Positions 19,670-29,286 of a DNA stretch of 64,000 nucleotides are shown one piece after another (positions within the stretch are counted from its first letter, which is position 1; every line of letters begins with the position of its first letter). A program made the translations under genes and the position numbers. The stretch covers positions 2,170,001 to 2,234,000 of the forward strand of contig NZ_OY782759.1 in assembly GCF_963678195.1 (NCBI RefSeq). Direction: 5' to 3'. Under the pieces are notes generated by a model that was not told where the DNA came from, made no database searches, and worked only from the letters and a program-made list of their open reading frames with translations. Origin of the DNA: an uncultured Hyphomonas sp. (GTDB lineage Bacteria; Pseudomonadota; Alphaproteobacteria; Caulobacterales; Hyphomonadaceae).

Positions 19670-20790
19670 TGCCTTTCGGATCCCGCATCCAGTTTTATAT
19701 CCTGCGTGAGTGCCTCTCCGGCCTGGCGCTGGTGCTCGGCATCCTGCTGATCGCGATCCTTATGATCGATGTAGTGGAGCAGCTGCGGACGGTGGGCAGC
19801 GATGTCAGTCTCAGCCTGTTTAGCGCATTGCAGCTGTCGCTTCTGAAACTGCCTCAGATCATGGAGCAGACCCTGCCTTTCGCCCTGCTCGTGGCCTCGA
19901 TGATGGCGTTCACACGGCTCAACCGGCGCTCTGAACTCTCCATCATCCGGGCGAGCGGGATTTCCGCCTGGCGGTTCCTGACACCGGTGATCGTGCTGGG
20001 TCTGGTGGTCGGCATCGCCACAACGACGCTTCTCAACCCGATTTCAGCCCGGCTGACCGAGTCGTTCGAAGTGGCGCGCGCGCAGATCCTGAACAAGGGC
20101 CGCATGGCGATGGCCGTGTCCGATTCCGGCGTCTGGCTGCGCCAGGGCGACGATACCAGCCAGATCGTGATCCATGCCCAGCATGTCGATCAGGGCGGCG
20201 TTGTGCTGCGGAACGTGAAGATGATCGAGGAAGAACGTCTCTATTCCGGCAGCAAGCCAACCAGCGATTTCGCCTTCGCCCGCCGCATCGATGCCCAGCG
20301 TGCGACCTTGCAGGACGGTTTCTGGCAGCTGGAAAATGTAATCGAGAACATTCCGAACCAGCCGCCGGAGCGCAAAGCGAATCTCGCCATCCCCTCACCG
20401 CTCGATGCCGTGACCCTGTTCGACAAGTTTGCCTCTCCGAACACGATCGGCTTCTGGCGCCTGCCGCGTTTCATCCAGCAGACACAGGCTGCCGGGCTCG
20501 ACGCGTCGCGCTACCGCATGCGCTGGCACGCGCTGATGGCTACCCCCGCCCTGTTCGTCGCCATGGCACTGATCGGCGCTGTCGTGTGCCTCCGACTGCA
20601 GCGAATGGGCGGCACTTCGCAGTTGCTCGCGATAGGTGCCCTGGCCGCGGTCGGGCTCTATTTCTTCACGCAATTCTCGACCAGCCTTGGGGCCACAGGT
20701 GCTGCGCCGCCTATTGTTGCAGCCTGGAGTCCGCCGCTTTTTGTTCTGTTCTGCACGCTCGGTTACATCGCCTACCGCGAAGACGGCTGA
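19669..20790 (+). CDS. lptG: LPS export permease LptG
   Basis: 373 aa partner of LptF with the same fold. Seen: N-terminal segments (GLALVLGILLIAILMI), MEQTLPFALLVASMMAFTRLNRRSELSIIRASGISAWR as the coupling helix, the periplasmic domain from about 130 to 270 (SDSGVWLRQGDD, VVLRNVKMIEE), and a C-terminal group of three membrane segments (MATPALFVAMALIGAVVCLRL, LAIGALAAVGLYF). One-base overlap with lptF indicates coupling. The 68-base gap to topA is one edge of the rearrangement described in the findings. Confidence 0.93.
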   Translation: MPFGSRIQFYILRECLSGLALVLGILLIAILMIDVVEQLRTVGSDVSLSLFSALQLSLLKLPQIMEQTLPFALLVASMMAFTRLNRRSELSIIRASGISAWRFLTPVIVLGLVVGIATTTLLNPISARLTESFEVARAQILNKGRMAMAVSDSGVWLRQGDDTSQIVIHAQHVDQGGVVLRNVKMIEEERLYSGSKPTSDFAFARRIDAQRATLQDGFWQLENVIENIPNQPPERKANLAIPSPLDAVTLFDKFASPNTIGFWRLPRFIQQTQAAGLDASRYRMRWHALMATPALFVAMALIGAVVCLRLQRMGGTSQLLAIGALAAVGLYFFTQFSTSLGATGAAPPIVAAWSPPLFVLFCTLGYIAYREDG

Positions 20791-20858
20791 CACGCATCCA
20801 GCCTTGACATTGGCTCGCCGACGCGGCCATCACTCGCGCCCTTGAAGAGGTATCCCGA

Positions 20859-23444
20859 ATGAAACTTGTCGTCGTCGAGTCTCCCGCGAAGGCCAAAACG
20901 ATCAACAAATATCTGGGCAAGGACTACAAAGTCCTGGCCTCCTACGGCCATATCCGGGACCTTCCCTCGAAGAATGGCTCGGTCGATCCCGACAATGATT
21001 TCGAGATGGTCTGGGAAGCGGATTCAAAGTCTTCCAAGCGCATTACCGACATCGCCAACGCGCTGAAAGAAGCCGACACGCTCGTCCTCGCGACCGACCC
21101 GGATCGCGAAGGGGAAGCCATTTCCTGGCACCTGATCGAAGCGCTGAAGAAGCGCCGGGCGCTCAAAAAGGATGTCGCCGTCGAACGCGTCGTGTTCAAC
21201 GCCATCACCAAGAACGCGGTCACCAAGGCGATGGAACAGCCGCGCCAGATCGATGCCGAACTGGTGGATGCCTACCTCGCCCGCCGGGCGCTGGACTATC
21301 TGGTCGGCTTCAACCTCTCCCCCGTCCTCTGGCGCAAGCTGCCGGGCTCCCGTTCGGCCGGCCGCGTGCAGTCGGTTGCCCTGCGCATCGTCTGCGACCG
21401 CGAGAACGAGATCGAGATGTTCAAGCCGCAGGAGTACTGGACCGTTGCGGCCGACCTGCGCGCGCCCAACGGCACGGACTTCCAGGCGCGCCTCCACGCG
21501 CTGGATGGCAAGACGCTGAAAAAGTTCACGCTTGGCGACAAGGGTGAGGCCGACAAGGCCCTCGAAGCGGTCCGCGTCGGCGGGTATTCTGTCAGCTCGG
21601 TTGAGGCCAAGCCTGTCAAGCGGAACCCGGCCCCGCCCTTCATCACTTCGACGCTGCAGCAGGAAGCGTCCCGCAAGCTGGGCTTCACCGCCAAGCGCAC
21701 CATGCAGGCCGCCCAGAAGCTCTACGAGGAAGGCCGCATCACCTATATGCGTACCGACGGCGTCAACATGGCCGAGGAAGCCTATGTCGCCGCCCGTTCG
21801 ATGATCCAGTCGAATTATGGCGCACGCTACCTGCCGGAAAAGACGCGCTACTATTCCTCCAAGGCCAAGAACGCTCAGGAAGCGCACGAAGCCATCCGCC
21901 CGACGGATTTCGATCTGCGGCCCGAACAGTACAATGGCGACGACGACCTGCGGAAACTCTACACGCTGGTCTGGCGCCGGGCTGTCGCGTCCCAGATGGA
22001 AGCGGCTATTTTCGAACGCACCACGATCGACATGTTGTCCAAAGACAAGCGGGCCCAGCTGCGCGCCAGCGGCCAGGTTCTGGTGTTCGACGGCTTCATC
22101 AAGCTCTACACCGAAGGTCACGACGCCGGGGACGATGATGACGACTCCGAAAACCGCCTGCCCAAAATGTCAGAAGGTGAGCATGCGGACCTTCTGAAGG
22201 CTGACGCCACCCAGCACTTCACCACGCCGCCACCGCGCTACACCGAAGCCTCGCTGGTCAAGCGGCTCGAAGAACTCGGCATCGGCCGCCCGTCGACCTA
22301 CGCTTCCACGCTCTCGACCCTGGAAGACCGCGGATATGTGCGTCTCGAAAGCAAGGCGCTGATCCCGGAAGACAAGGGCCGCCTTGTCACGGCCTTCCTC
22401 GAAAACTTCTTCCAGCGCTATGTCGAATACGACTTCACGGCCGGCCTTGAAGAGAAGCTGGACATCATTTCCGACGGCAAACTCGATTGGAAAGCTTTCC
22501 TGCACGAGTTCTGGAAGCAATTCGCCGACGACATCGGCCAGACGAAAGACCTTCGCGTCAGCGAAGTGCTCGACGCCCTCAACGACGCGCTCGCGGCGCA
22601 CGTCTTCCCGGACCATGACTCAGACGGCAATGTCATCGAACAGCCGCGCCTCTGCCCGCTCTGCAAGGAAGGCGAACTGTCGATCAAGGTCGGCCGGTTT
22701 GGCGCCTTCGTCGGATGCTCACGCCACCCGGATTGCAAATATACCCGCCAGTTCTCGTCCGATGGCGAGGAAGCCGGTTTTATCGATCCGGACGGGAACG
22801 AACTGGGCGTACACCCGGAAACGGGCGAAACCGTCTGGCTGAAGAGCGGACGTTTCGGGCCTTATGTCGAGATGGCCAATGGCGAGAAACCGAAACGCTC
22901 CTCGCTGACCAAGAATGATACGCCACAGACCCTGACGCTGGAACGCGCCGTCGAGCTTCTGTCCCTGCCCCGCGAAGTCGGTCCGCACCCGGAAGATGGC
23001 GAGATGATCTATGCGAACTTCGGCCGCTTCGGGCCGTACGTTCAGCACCACAAGACCTATGCGAACCTGAAAGACCCTGCCGACGTCTTCAATATCGGCC
23101 TCAACCGCGCCGTGACGCTGATCGAGGACAAGAAAGCGCGCGGCTCCAAGCGCGGCGGCGCCACCCCGCTGAAGACGCTGGGCGAGCATCCGGATGGCGG
23201 ACCGATCGAAGTCTATGAAGGCCGCTACGGCCCTTATGTGAAGCACGCCAAGACCAACGCCACCCTGCCCAAGGATGTGACGCCGGATGCCGTAACGCTG
23301 GAACAGGCCATTGAGCTGATCAACGCCAAGGCAGCGAAGGGCGGCAAGAAGAAGGCCCCGGCGAAGAAACCCGCTGCCAAGAAAAAGGCCCCCGCGAAGA
23401 AGAAGGCACCGGCCAAAAAGGCTGAAAAGCCTGACGAAGGCTGA
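20859..23444 (+). CDS. topA: DNA topoisomerase I
   Basis: 861 aa type IA enzyme that relaxes negative supercoils. TOPRIM domain at the start (MKLVVVESPAKAKTI, ATDPDREGEAISWHL), then the core with RSAGRVQSVALR and the catalytic Tyr in RITYMRTDG. After the core come a CPLC...CSRHPDC zinc finger and repeated topo-C modules (KSGRFGPYV, FGRFGPYVQ, EGRYGPYVK). The last 30 residues are a Lys/Ala/Pro run, which helps DNA binding in related enzymes. RBS GAGG lies 8 bases before ATG. In relatives topA usually follows dprA; here it follows lptG. Confidence 0.97.
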   Translation: MKLVVVESPAKAKTINKYLGKDYKVLASYGHIRDLPSKNGSVDPDNDFEMVWEADSKSSKRITDIANALKEADTLVLATDPDREGEAISWHLIEALKKRRALKKDVAVERVVFNAITKNAVTKAMEQPRQIDAELVDAYLARRALDYLVGFNLSPVLWRKLPGSRSAGRVQSVALRIVCDRENEIEMFKPQEYWTVAADLRAPNGTDFQARLHALDGKTLKKFTLGDKGEADKALEAVRVGGYSVSSVEAKPVKRNPAPPFITSTLQQEASRKLGFTAKRTMQAAQKLYEEGRITYMRTDGVNMAEEAYVAARSMIQSNYGARYLPEKTRYYSSKAKNAQEAHEAIRPTDFDLRPEQYNGDDDLRKLYTLVWRRAVASQMEAAIFERTTIDMLSKDKRAQLRASGQVLVFDGFIKLYTEGHDAGDDDDDSENRLPKMSEGEHADLLKADATQHFTTPPPRYTEASLVKRLEELGIGRPSTYASTLSTLEDRGYVRLESKALIPEDKGRLVTAFLENFFQRYVEYDFTAGLEEKLDIISDGKLDWKAFLHEFWKQFADDIGQTKDLRVSEVLDALNDALAAHVFPDHDSDGNVIEQPRLCPLCKEGELSIKVGRFGAFVGCSRHPDCKYTRQFSSDGEEAGFIDPDGNELGVHPETGETVWLKSGRFGPYVEMANGEKPKRSSLTKNDTPQTLTLERAVELLSLPREVGPHPEDGEMIYANFGRFGPYVQHHKTYANLKDPADVFNIGLNRAVTLIEDKKARGSKRGGATPLKTLGEHPDGGPIEVYEGRYGPYVKHAKTNATLPKDVTPDAVTLEQAIELINAKAAKGGKKKAPAKKPAAKKKAPAKKKAPAKKAEKPDEG

Positions 23445-23747
23445 TCGAACCTCAAACAGAGATTGAGCAAGAGCACCTCGAATCGTTTATCGGGCGAGGT
23501 ACTTTGCTCGGCACGAGGGCAACATTTCGAACTCCACGAAGCGCTTCACCTACACTTGAGCGTACTGACCAGTACATGGAGGCCCGCCTGGGCTCGTTCG
23601 TGTTGACACCTGTGGATGTGATGGCACTCCCGGCGGTCAACCAACATTTGGCCAACCTGCTGTCCGTGCGCCACAACTGGCGCATTGACAGGACCTTCAA
23701 TCAGTCACCAATAGATTGAACTGTAACCGCTGCGGGGTAATCGGAAA
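23445..23747. other. 303-base gap between topA and MtfA-like gene; hairpin and dyad
   Basis: No gene can be assigned with confidence. An imperfect hairpin spans 23465-23509 (GAGCAA..ACCTCG against CGAGGT..TTGCTC, 14-base loop) without a U-run. A dyad GTACTG-AC-CAGTAC lies at 23562-23575, operator-like. The plus frame at 23447-23719 is open for 90 codons and its last 47 codons (from ATG 23576) use codons much like the neighbours, but no ribosome site or family is visible. Confidence 0.5.
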
Positions 23748-24572
23748 TTGTCGGCAGATGCTCCATTAGAATCCTTGCCTGAAGGTGTTCAGGTAACGGT
23801 TGTATTGGCAGGACTTGTTATCACGGTCTTCCTTTCATGGTACTTCATGCGGCGTGCGCGCACCGGATTACCCTCCACGCTTTCCGAACGCGGAAAATTG
23901 CTGCTGGAGGAACGCATTCCCCTGGTGCGCCACCTTGGTGATGCGAACAAAGCCAGACTATTTGAGGCCGTGTCAGCACTGCGGAAAGTTGGCAGCTTCC
24001 AGTCACGTGTACCCACGACAAACGGTGGACAGGCTTTCATTGACATCCAGACGGACGATCAGGCCATCCTGTTCGGTCTGATGGGTCTTGCAATGCTTTA
24101 CCGCTCAGCGCCGGCACCAGATAATATATTCCCGCTGGTGCTGACGGGTGAAACTGTCGTCTCGACCGATCCGATCTACCGCGGAGAATTCAAGAAGGGG
24201 CGAATGAAGTTCATCAGCCGGGATGACTTGAACCTCGATCAGCAAGTTCATGCACTTGGGATCTCCCCCCTGGTTTTTCAGTTTGCGAAATGCCTCGACA
24301 CGCCTGAACTGGCACATGCAAAACCCGAGCACCGCGCCGAGTTCAACGCAATGCTGGATAGCCTCGATGCCGCGTATGAGAGGCTGGTTCTGGAACCAGC
24401 GCGAACCCTCCATGAAGAAACCGGCGAAGCGCAGGAATTCCTCACTGGGGTGGGATTCTTGCTTGAAGCTCAGAAGATGTACTTCGGCCCCAATGACGAG
24501 TTTATAAAGCTGGATGGTGAAGTCAGGGATGCATTGGCTGTTCTGTACGGCGAACGCCGCATTCTGAACTGA
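23748..24572 (+). CDS. Membrane-anchored MtfA-like protein lacking the HExxH zinc motif
   Basis: 274 aa. One N-terminal membrane segment (VTVVLAGLVITVFLSWYFM) then a cytoplasmic body. The order of blocks resembles MtfA (M90) peptidases: LLEERIPLVRHLGDANKARLF, AILFGLMGLAMLY, GRMKFISRDDL, then VFQFAKCLD where MtfA has HExxHxLD, and a final EFLTGVGFLLEA before VLYGERR. If this alignment holds, both zinc His and the catalytic Glu are gone. MtfA proteins bind the regulator Mlc and cleave peptides; this would be a binding-only form. Start is TTG 23748 (no ATG before the membrane segment). It separates topA from rnr, normally adjacent, and looks less GC-biased at third positions. Confidence 0.5.
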   Translation: MSADAPLESLPEGVQVTVVLAGLVITVFLSWYFMRRARTGLPSTLSERGKLLLEERIPLVRHLGDANKARLFEAVSALRKVGSFQSRVPTTNGGQAFIDIQTDDQAILFGLMGLAMLYRSAPAPDNIFPLVLTGETVVSTDPIYRGEFKKGRMKFISRDDLNLDQQVHALGISPLVFQFAKCLDTPELAHAKPEHRAEFNAMLDSLDAAYERLVLEPARTLHEETGEAQEFLTGVGFLLEAQKMYFGPNDEFIKLDGEVRDALAVLYGERRILN

Positions 24573-24623
24573 GAAGCCACGCCACCGCAAATCCCCCGCG
24601 CAATTCGGCGCGATTCGCCTTAT

Positions 24624-26903
24624 ATGGCGGTCATGACATTCCCTGACCGCCAGACTGTTCTGGACTTTCTTCGCGAGAACCCAAGCGCCACCACCAAGCA
24701 GGAAATCGCCCGCGGCCTTAAGCTGAAGGGCAAGGAACGCACGATTTTGCGTGAAATCCTGAAGGAAATGGAGGGCGACGGCACGCTGGAGCGCACCGGC
24801 AAACGCGCCTGGGCGCAGGCAGACCGGCCGCCGCCCACCGGTGTTGTTGAATTCACGCATCTCGATGGCGATGGCGAGCTGATCGGCAAATCCGTTGGCG
24901 ACAATGGCCTGTTCGGGCCGGAAATCCGCTATGCGGGCCCCTCCGGCAAACCGAAAGCCAAGGCGCCTGCCGTCGGCGATCGCGCCCTCTGCAAGATCTC
25001 AGAGCGTGACGGAGAATGGCTGGCCCGCGCCATCACCGTGTTCGAGAAACGCCTGTCCGACAAGCTGGTCGGCCTCTACAGCCAGACCCAGCGCGGCGGC
25101 AAGGTTGTCCCCTCCTCCCGCAAAGAGAAACGTGAATTCGTCATTCAGGAAGCTGACCGCAACGGCGCCGAGGAAGGCGATCTCGTCATCGCAGAGCCGA
25201 AGCCCGTCGGACGCCGGCAATACGGCCCGGCCTTCGGAATCGTCACCGAGGTCATCGGCCACATCACCGATCCGCGCTCAGCCAGCCTGCTGGCCATCCA
25301 CGCACACGACATTCCGACGGAATTCCCGGAAGAGGCCCTCGAACAGGCGCGCGACCCGAAACCGGCTGCGGCAGAGCGCGAAGACCTGACAGCGGTTCAG
25401 CTGATCACCATCGACCCCCACGATGCCCGCGACCATGACGATGCCGTCTGGGCCGAGGAGCTGAAGGATGGCTGGCGCGTGATCGTCGCGATTGCCGATG
25501 TGGCAGCTTATGTCACCGAAGGCTCGCCCCTCGACAAGGAGGCCCTGAAGCGAGGTAACTCCACCTATTTCCCAGACCGCGTTGTGCCCATGCTGCCGTT
25601 CGAACTGTCGGCGGACGAATGCTCCCTGCGTGAGGGCGAACTGCGCCGCTGTATGGCGGTGGAGATGGTGTTCGACAAATCCGGCACCAAACGCTCCCAC
25701 CGCTTCATCCGTGGCATGATGAAGTCTGCCGCCAAGCTTTCCTATGAGGAGGCTCAGGCCGCCATCGATGGGAAGCCGGGCGGCAAGGCGGAGGAATTGC
25801 TGGACAGCGTTCTGAAGCCGCTCTGGGGTGCCTATGCAGCTCTGACGAAGGCACGTGACAAGCGCAGCCCGCTGGACCTCGACCTGCCCGAACGCCGGAT
25901 CGTGTTCGACGAGGACGGCGAGATCCAGGGCATCATCGCCAAGGAGCGGCTGGACGCGCACCGCCTGATCGAAGAATTCATGATTCAGGCGAACGTCGCC
26001 GCCGCCGAGTCGCTGGAGAAAGCGAACAGCCCGCTGGTCTACCGCGTCCACGACGTGCCGAGCGACGCCAAGATCGCCGCCTTTGCGGAGTTCCTGCAGA
26101 CCATCGACATCAAATGGCATATCGGTGAGCGCCCGCAGACGCAGCGTTTCAACAAGCTGCTCGAAGACATTCGCGGCGGCGTCTATGACGAGATGGTCAC
26201 CCAGATGGTGCTGCGCTCTCAGGCACAGGCGATCTATTCGGAAGAGAACCTCGGCCATTTCGGCCTGAACCTGGCGAAGTATGCGCACTTTACCTCGCCG
26301 ATCCGCCGTTATGCAGACCTGATCGTCCACCGCGCCCTGATCCGGGCCCTGAAGCTCGGCCCGGACGGGCTGAGCGACCAGAATGCTGTGCGGCTGGAAG
26401 AAATCGCCGAGCACATCTCAACGACCGAACGCCGCTCCATGGCCGCTGAGCGCGAAGCCACAGACCGCTATCTCGCCATTTTCCTGGCCGACCGGGTCGG
26501 CGCAGAGTTCGAAGGCCGCATCATGGGCGTCACCGGCTCCGGCCTGTTCGTCGCCTTGGCAGGCTCCGGAGCAGACGGGTTCGTGCCGATCTCGTCCATC
26601 TCGGATGACTATTGGGTGCTCGATCAGGCCGCGATGGAAATCTACGCACGTGGCAGCGGCAAGACCTATTCCATGGGCCAGACCGTGCGGGTGCGCCTCA
26701 AGGAAGTCACACCGCTGCAGGGCGGCCTCCTGCTGGAAATGCTGTCGGAGCCCCAGCCTGCCCCCAAGGGCCGCGCTGAGGCGCGCAAGGCGGCGGACGC
26801 CGGCGGACGTTCCCCTCGCGGCAGGGGTGGACCTCCACGGCGCGGCAAGCCCAAATTCAATAAAAAGACGCTTCCGAAGCATAAACGGAGAAGCCGGAAA
26901 TGA
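24624..26903 (+). CDS. rnr: Ribonuclease R
   Basis: 759 aa processive 3'-5' exoribonuclease of the RNB family, able to degrade structured RNA. N-terminal winged-helix (VLDFLRENPSATTKQEIARGL), cold-shock domains, RNB catalytic domain with the Asp cluster TIDPHDARDHDDAVW near residue 265, GNSTYFPDRVVPMLP, and YAHFTSPIRRYADLIVHR; then an S1 domain (GRIMGVTGSGLFVAL) and a basic tail. ATG 24624 or 24633 could be used (three codons apart). Its stop overlaps the next ATG (ATGA). Confidence 0.96.
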   Translation: MAVMTFPDRQTVLDFLRENPSATTKQEIARGLKLKGKERTILREILKEMEGDGTLERTGKRAWAQADRPPPTGVVEFTHLDGDGELIGKSVGDNGLFGPEIRYAGPSGKPKAKAPAVGDRALCKISERDGEWLARAITVFEKRLSDKLVGLYSQTQRGGKVVPSSRKEKREFVIQEADRNGAEEGDLVIAEPKPVGRRQYGPAFGIVTEVIGHITDPRSASLLAIHAHDIPTEFPEEALEQARDPKPAAAEREDLTAVQLITIDPHDARDHDDAVWAEELKDGWRVIVAIADVAAYVTEGSPLDKEALKRGNSTYFPDRVVPMLPFELSADECSLREGELRRCMAVEMVFDKSGTKRSHRFIRGMMKSAAKLSYEEAQAAIDGKPGGKAEELLDSVLKPLWGAYAALTKARDKRSPLDLDLPERRIVFDEDGEIQGIIAKERLDAHRLIEEFMIQANVAAAESLEKANSPLVYRVHDVPSDAKIAAFAEFLQTIDIKWHIGERPQTQRFNKLLEDIRGGVYDEMVTQMVLRSQAQAIYSEENLGHFGLNLAKYAHFTSPIRRYADLIVHRALIRALKLGPDGLSDQNAVRLEEIAEHISTTERRSMAAEREATDRYLAIFLADRVGAEFEGRIMGVTGSGLFVALAGSGADGFVPISSISDDYWVLDQAAMEIYARGSGKTYSMGQTVRVRLKEVTPLQGGLLLEMLSEPQPAPKGRAEARKAADAGGRSPRGRGGPPRRGKPKFNKKTLPKHKRRSRK

Positions 26904-27700
26904 GCCGCGCCACCTCATCTGCCAAAAAGACCGAACGTGGCACGCCGGCGTCAGCTGAAAGCACCGGTAAGTCTGGTATGGTCATGATCAAGTCCGCTTT
27001 CGACAAGGAAAGCGACGACGAAGTCATCATCAAAGACCAGAAATCGCCGCGTCCGAAGGATGCTGCCACGCTGATTCTGATTCGCCGTGACGCCGAGAAA
27101 CCGCGCGTCCTGATGGGCAAACGCTCCGGCGGTCATGTCTTCATGCCGGACAAGTACGTCTTCCCCGGCGGCCGCGTGGACCCAGGCGATGGCCGCGCCG
27201 TCTCATGGTGCGAATTGCGGCCCGAAGTCGAGGCGAAACTGCGGATCAGCGCCCGTCGCCAGCCGCGGGCATTTGCTCTGACGGCGATCCGGGAAACCTT
27301 TGAAGAAACAGGGCTTTTGGTTGCGCGGCCGGCGGAAATGCCGGCATCTGCCCCGAAGGGCTGGGACCGGTTCCATGAGCTGGACGCCGCGCCTCACCTG
27401 TCCCCGCTCACCTTTATCGGACGGGCGGTCACGCCGCCTTACCGGCCACGCCGCTTCGATGCGCGCTTCTTCATGGCCGACGCCGAAGAAGCCCTGATCG
27501 ACGAGCGTCCGCCGGTCGACGGGGCCGAACTGTCAGACCTGCAATGGGTGACGCTGAAAGACGCCCACGACCTCGACCTGCCGAGCGTAACCCGCTTCAT
27601 GTTGGACGAGATCGATGCGCGCCTGAAGGCCAGGGATTACAAGGAAGGACCGCCCTTCCTGCGCTGGACGCGTTCCGGCCACAGCACAGAGCGGCTCTAG
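26900..27700 (+). CDS. NUDIX hydrolase with long insertion before the helix
   Basis: 266 aa. NUDIX enzymes cleave nucleoside diphosphates linked to another group. Here FPGGRVDPGD is followed about 30 residues later by AIRETFEETGLLV, so the usual GX5EX7REUXEEXGU box is split by an insertion (RPEVEAKLRISARRQPR), as in NUDT7/NUDT19-like coenzyme A diphosphatase relatives. Metal-binding RExxEE residues are intact. The first 45 residues are Lys/Ser-rich and poorly conserved; an internal Met near residue 27 could be the real start. Translationally coupled to rnr; substrate unknown. Confidence 0.85.
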   Translation: MSRATSSAKKTERGTPASAESTGKSGMVMIKSAFDKESDDEVIIKDQKSPRPKDAATLILIRRDAEKPRVLMGKRSGGHVFMPDKYVFPGGRVDPGDGRAVSWCELRPEVEAKLRISARRQPRAFALTAIRETFEETGLLVARPAEMPASAPKGWDRFHELDAAPHLSPLTFIGRAVTPPYRPRRFDARFFMADAEEALIDERPPVDGAELSDLQWVTLKDAHDLDLPSVTRFMLDEIDARLKARDYKEGPPFLRWTRSGHSTERL

Positions 27701-27787
27701 AACGGTAACGGGTGCTTGACTTCGCTCGCGCACCCCGCCATTAAGCCGCTTTCCGATTTCAGACGCTAGCACAAGCGAGCCCGCGCC

Positions 27788-27955
27788 ATGGCAAAACCCG
27801 CCACCATCAAGATCCGCCTCAACTCGACGGCTGACACCGGCTTCTTCTATGTGACCAAGAAGAACCCGCGCAACATGACCGAGAAAATGGTCAAGCGGAA
27901 GTACGATCCGATTGCCAAGAAGCACGTCGAGTTCAAAGAAGGTAAAATCAAGTAA
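27788..27955 (+). CDS. rpmG: 50S ribosomal protein L33
   Basis: 55 aa: [11 protein letters not shown]...[10 protein letters not shown]...[18 protein letters not shown], the Cys-free (non-zinc) form of L33. A weak promoter-like pair TTGACT (27716) and CATTAA (27739), 17 bases apart, precedes it. It is followed directly by a strong terminator. Downstream of rnr and NUDIX as in other alphaproteobacteria. Confidence 0.96.
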   Translation: MAKPATIKIRLNSTADTGFFYVTKKNPRNMTEKMVKRKYDPIAKKHVEFKEGKIK

Positions 27956-27980
27956 GCGCTTGATACTTCTGGACTTTTGA

Positions 27981-28010
27981 AAAGCCCGCTCCTCACCGAG
28001 CGGGCTTTTT
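27981..28010 (+). terminator. Rho-independent terminator after rpmG
   Basis: AAAGCCCGCT / AGCGGGCTTT, 10-base stem, 8-base loop, continuing into TTTTT. The U-run ends at the first base of the convergent MFS gene's stop codon. Confidence 0.93.
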
Positions 28011-29233
28011 CATTGGATCTCATCGCGGTGCAGATAGCGCGTCTTGCGGATCGCCGGGAAAAGGAACGACCAGGCCGCTGCAACGCCAATGGCGGCGGCG
28101 CCGCCTGCCACGACGGTGAACACCGCTCCGTAGAAGTGCGCCATGAAACCGGCGCGCGCTTCGCCCAGTTCGTTCGAGGCGCCGAGGAACACGGAATTCA
28201 CAGCATTCACTCGCCCGCGTACCTCGTCCGGTGTCCACAGCTGTAGCAGGATCTCGCGGATATAGACCGACACCATGTCGAAGGCACCGATCAGCGCCAG
28301 CGCAAGGATTGAGAGCCAGGCCAGGGTGGATGCCCCGAAGACCATGGTGGCAAGCCCGAACAGAGCCACACAGACAAACAGAATGACGCCAGCATGGTCA
28401 CGGATCGGAAAGGCCGTGATGATCCCGATCATGATCACAGCCCCCACGCCCGGCGCAGCGCGAAGCAGACCGAGCCCTGAAGGCCCTAGTTCCAGAATAT
28501 CGCGCGCATAGATCGGCAACAGCGCCACAGCTCCGCCGAGCAGGACAGCAAACAGGTCCAGAGAGATCGCGCCCAGCACCACCTTTTCTTTCCAGACATA
28601 AGAGAAACCACCGAGAAGCGTACGAATCGTCGTCGGCTCTTTCGCCCCCTTCTGCGCGGGCTTCGGGATCGTCAGTACGATCACCCCCGAAATGAGGAAA
28701 AGCGAGACGGCGGTCGTGTAGGCAACCGGCGCCCCGATGCCATAGATCAATCCACCTAGAACAGGCCCAAGGATAGACGCCAGTTGCCAGGATGCCGTGA
28801 TCCATCCCACGGCATTCGCGAAGTCTTCTTTCGGAACCAGATTGACTGCCAGACTCGACGATGCCGGCGAATAGAATGCCCTGGCAACGCCGAAGACTGT
28901 CAGCGTGGCGAGCACCCAGAATGGCTCAAACTTGCCCGTCAGGGCGAGCAGCAGGATGGCCAGCGCACAGGCCATCTCAACGAAGACTGCCAACCCCATG
29001 ACATTGCGGCGCCCGAACCGATCAGCCGTTACGCCCGTGACGACGACCAGTACAAGCGCCGGAAGGAACTGAACCAGCCCGATCCAGCCAAGCAGGGCCG
29101 CGTTCTGGGTCAGGTCATAGATCTGCCAGGCCACAGAGACCGAGACGATCTGGGCGCCGAGCGACGTGCAGAAGCGGGAAATGAAGTAGCGGCTGTAGGC
29201 TGAATGCCGGAACGCTGAAAACCTGTCGGTCAC
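28010..29233 (-). CDS. MFS transporter, EntS-like family
   Basis: 407 aa with about 12 membrane segments. The N-terminus (FRHSAYSRYFISRFCTSLGAQIVSVSVAWQIYDLT) and the loop TGVTADRFGRRNVM match the MFS_3 family, whose best-known member EntS exports enterobactin; later VRGRVNAVNSVFLGASNELGEARAG is the matching C-terminal loop. No siderophore genes are nearby, so the substrate is unknown. Start codon is GTG 29233 with AGGGGA upstream. Monocistronic and convergent with rpmG. Confidence 0.85.
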   Translation of the reverse strand: MTDRFSAFRHSAYSRYFISRFCTSLGAQIVSVSVAWQIYDLTQNAALLGWIGLVQFLPALVLVVVTGVTADRFGRRNVMGLAVFVEMACALAILLLALTGKFEPFWVLATLTVFGVARAFYSPASSSLAVNLVPKEDFANAVGWITASWQLASILGPVLGGLIYGIGAPVAYTTAVSLFLISGVIVLTIPKPAQKGAKEPTTIRTLLGGFSYVWKEKVVLGAISLDLFAVLLGGAVALLPIYARDILELGPSGLGLLRAAPGVGAVIMIGIITAFPIRDHAGVILFVCVALFGLATMVFGASTLAWLSILALALIGAFDMVSVYIREILLQLWTPDEVRGRVNAVNSVFLGASNELGEARAGFMAHFYGAVFTVVAGGAAAIGVAAAWSFLFPAIRKTRYLHRDEIQ

Positions 29234-29286
29234 GCCTTATCCCCTGAGCTGAGCGCCTCTGTGGCGACAGCCGGATGCCAAGTCAA

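Noticed and set aside
23465-23509. tRNA or terminator reading of the hairpin after topA
   Set aside because: No cloverleaf arms or TΨC loop and no U-run follows the stem.
23504-23719. 71-codon open frame in the topA gap
   Set aside because: No ribosome-binding site and no recognisable family; described as part of the gap rather than called a gene.
27716-27744. Promoter TTGACT-17-CATTAA for rpmG
   Set aside because: The -10 element matches only half of consensus; mentioned in the rpmG entry but not listed as a feature.
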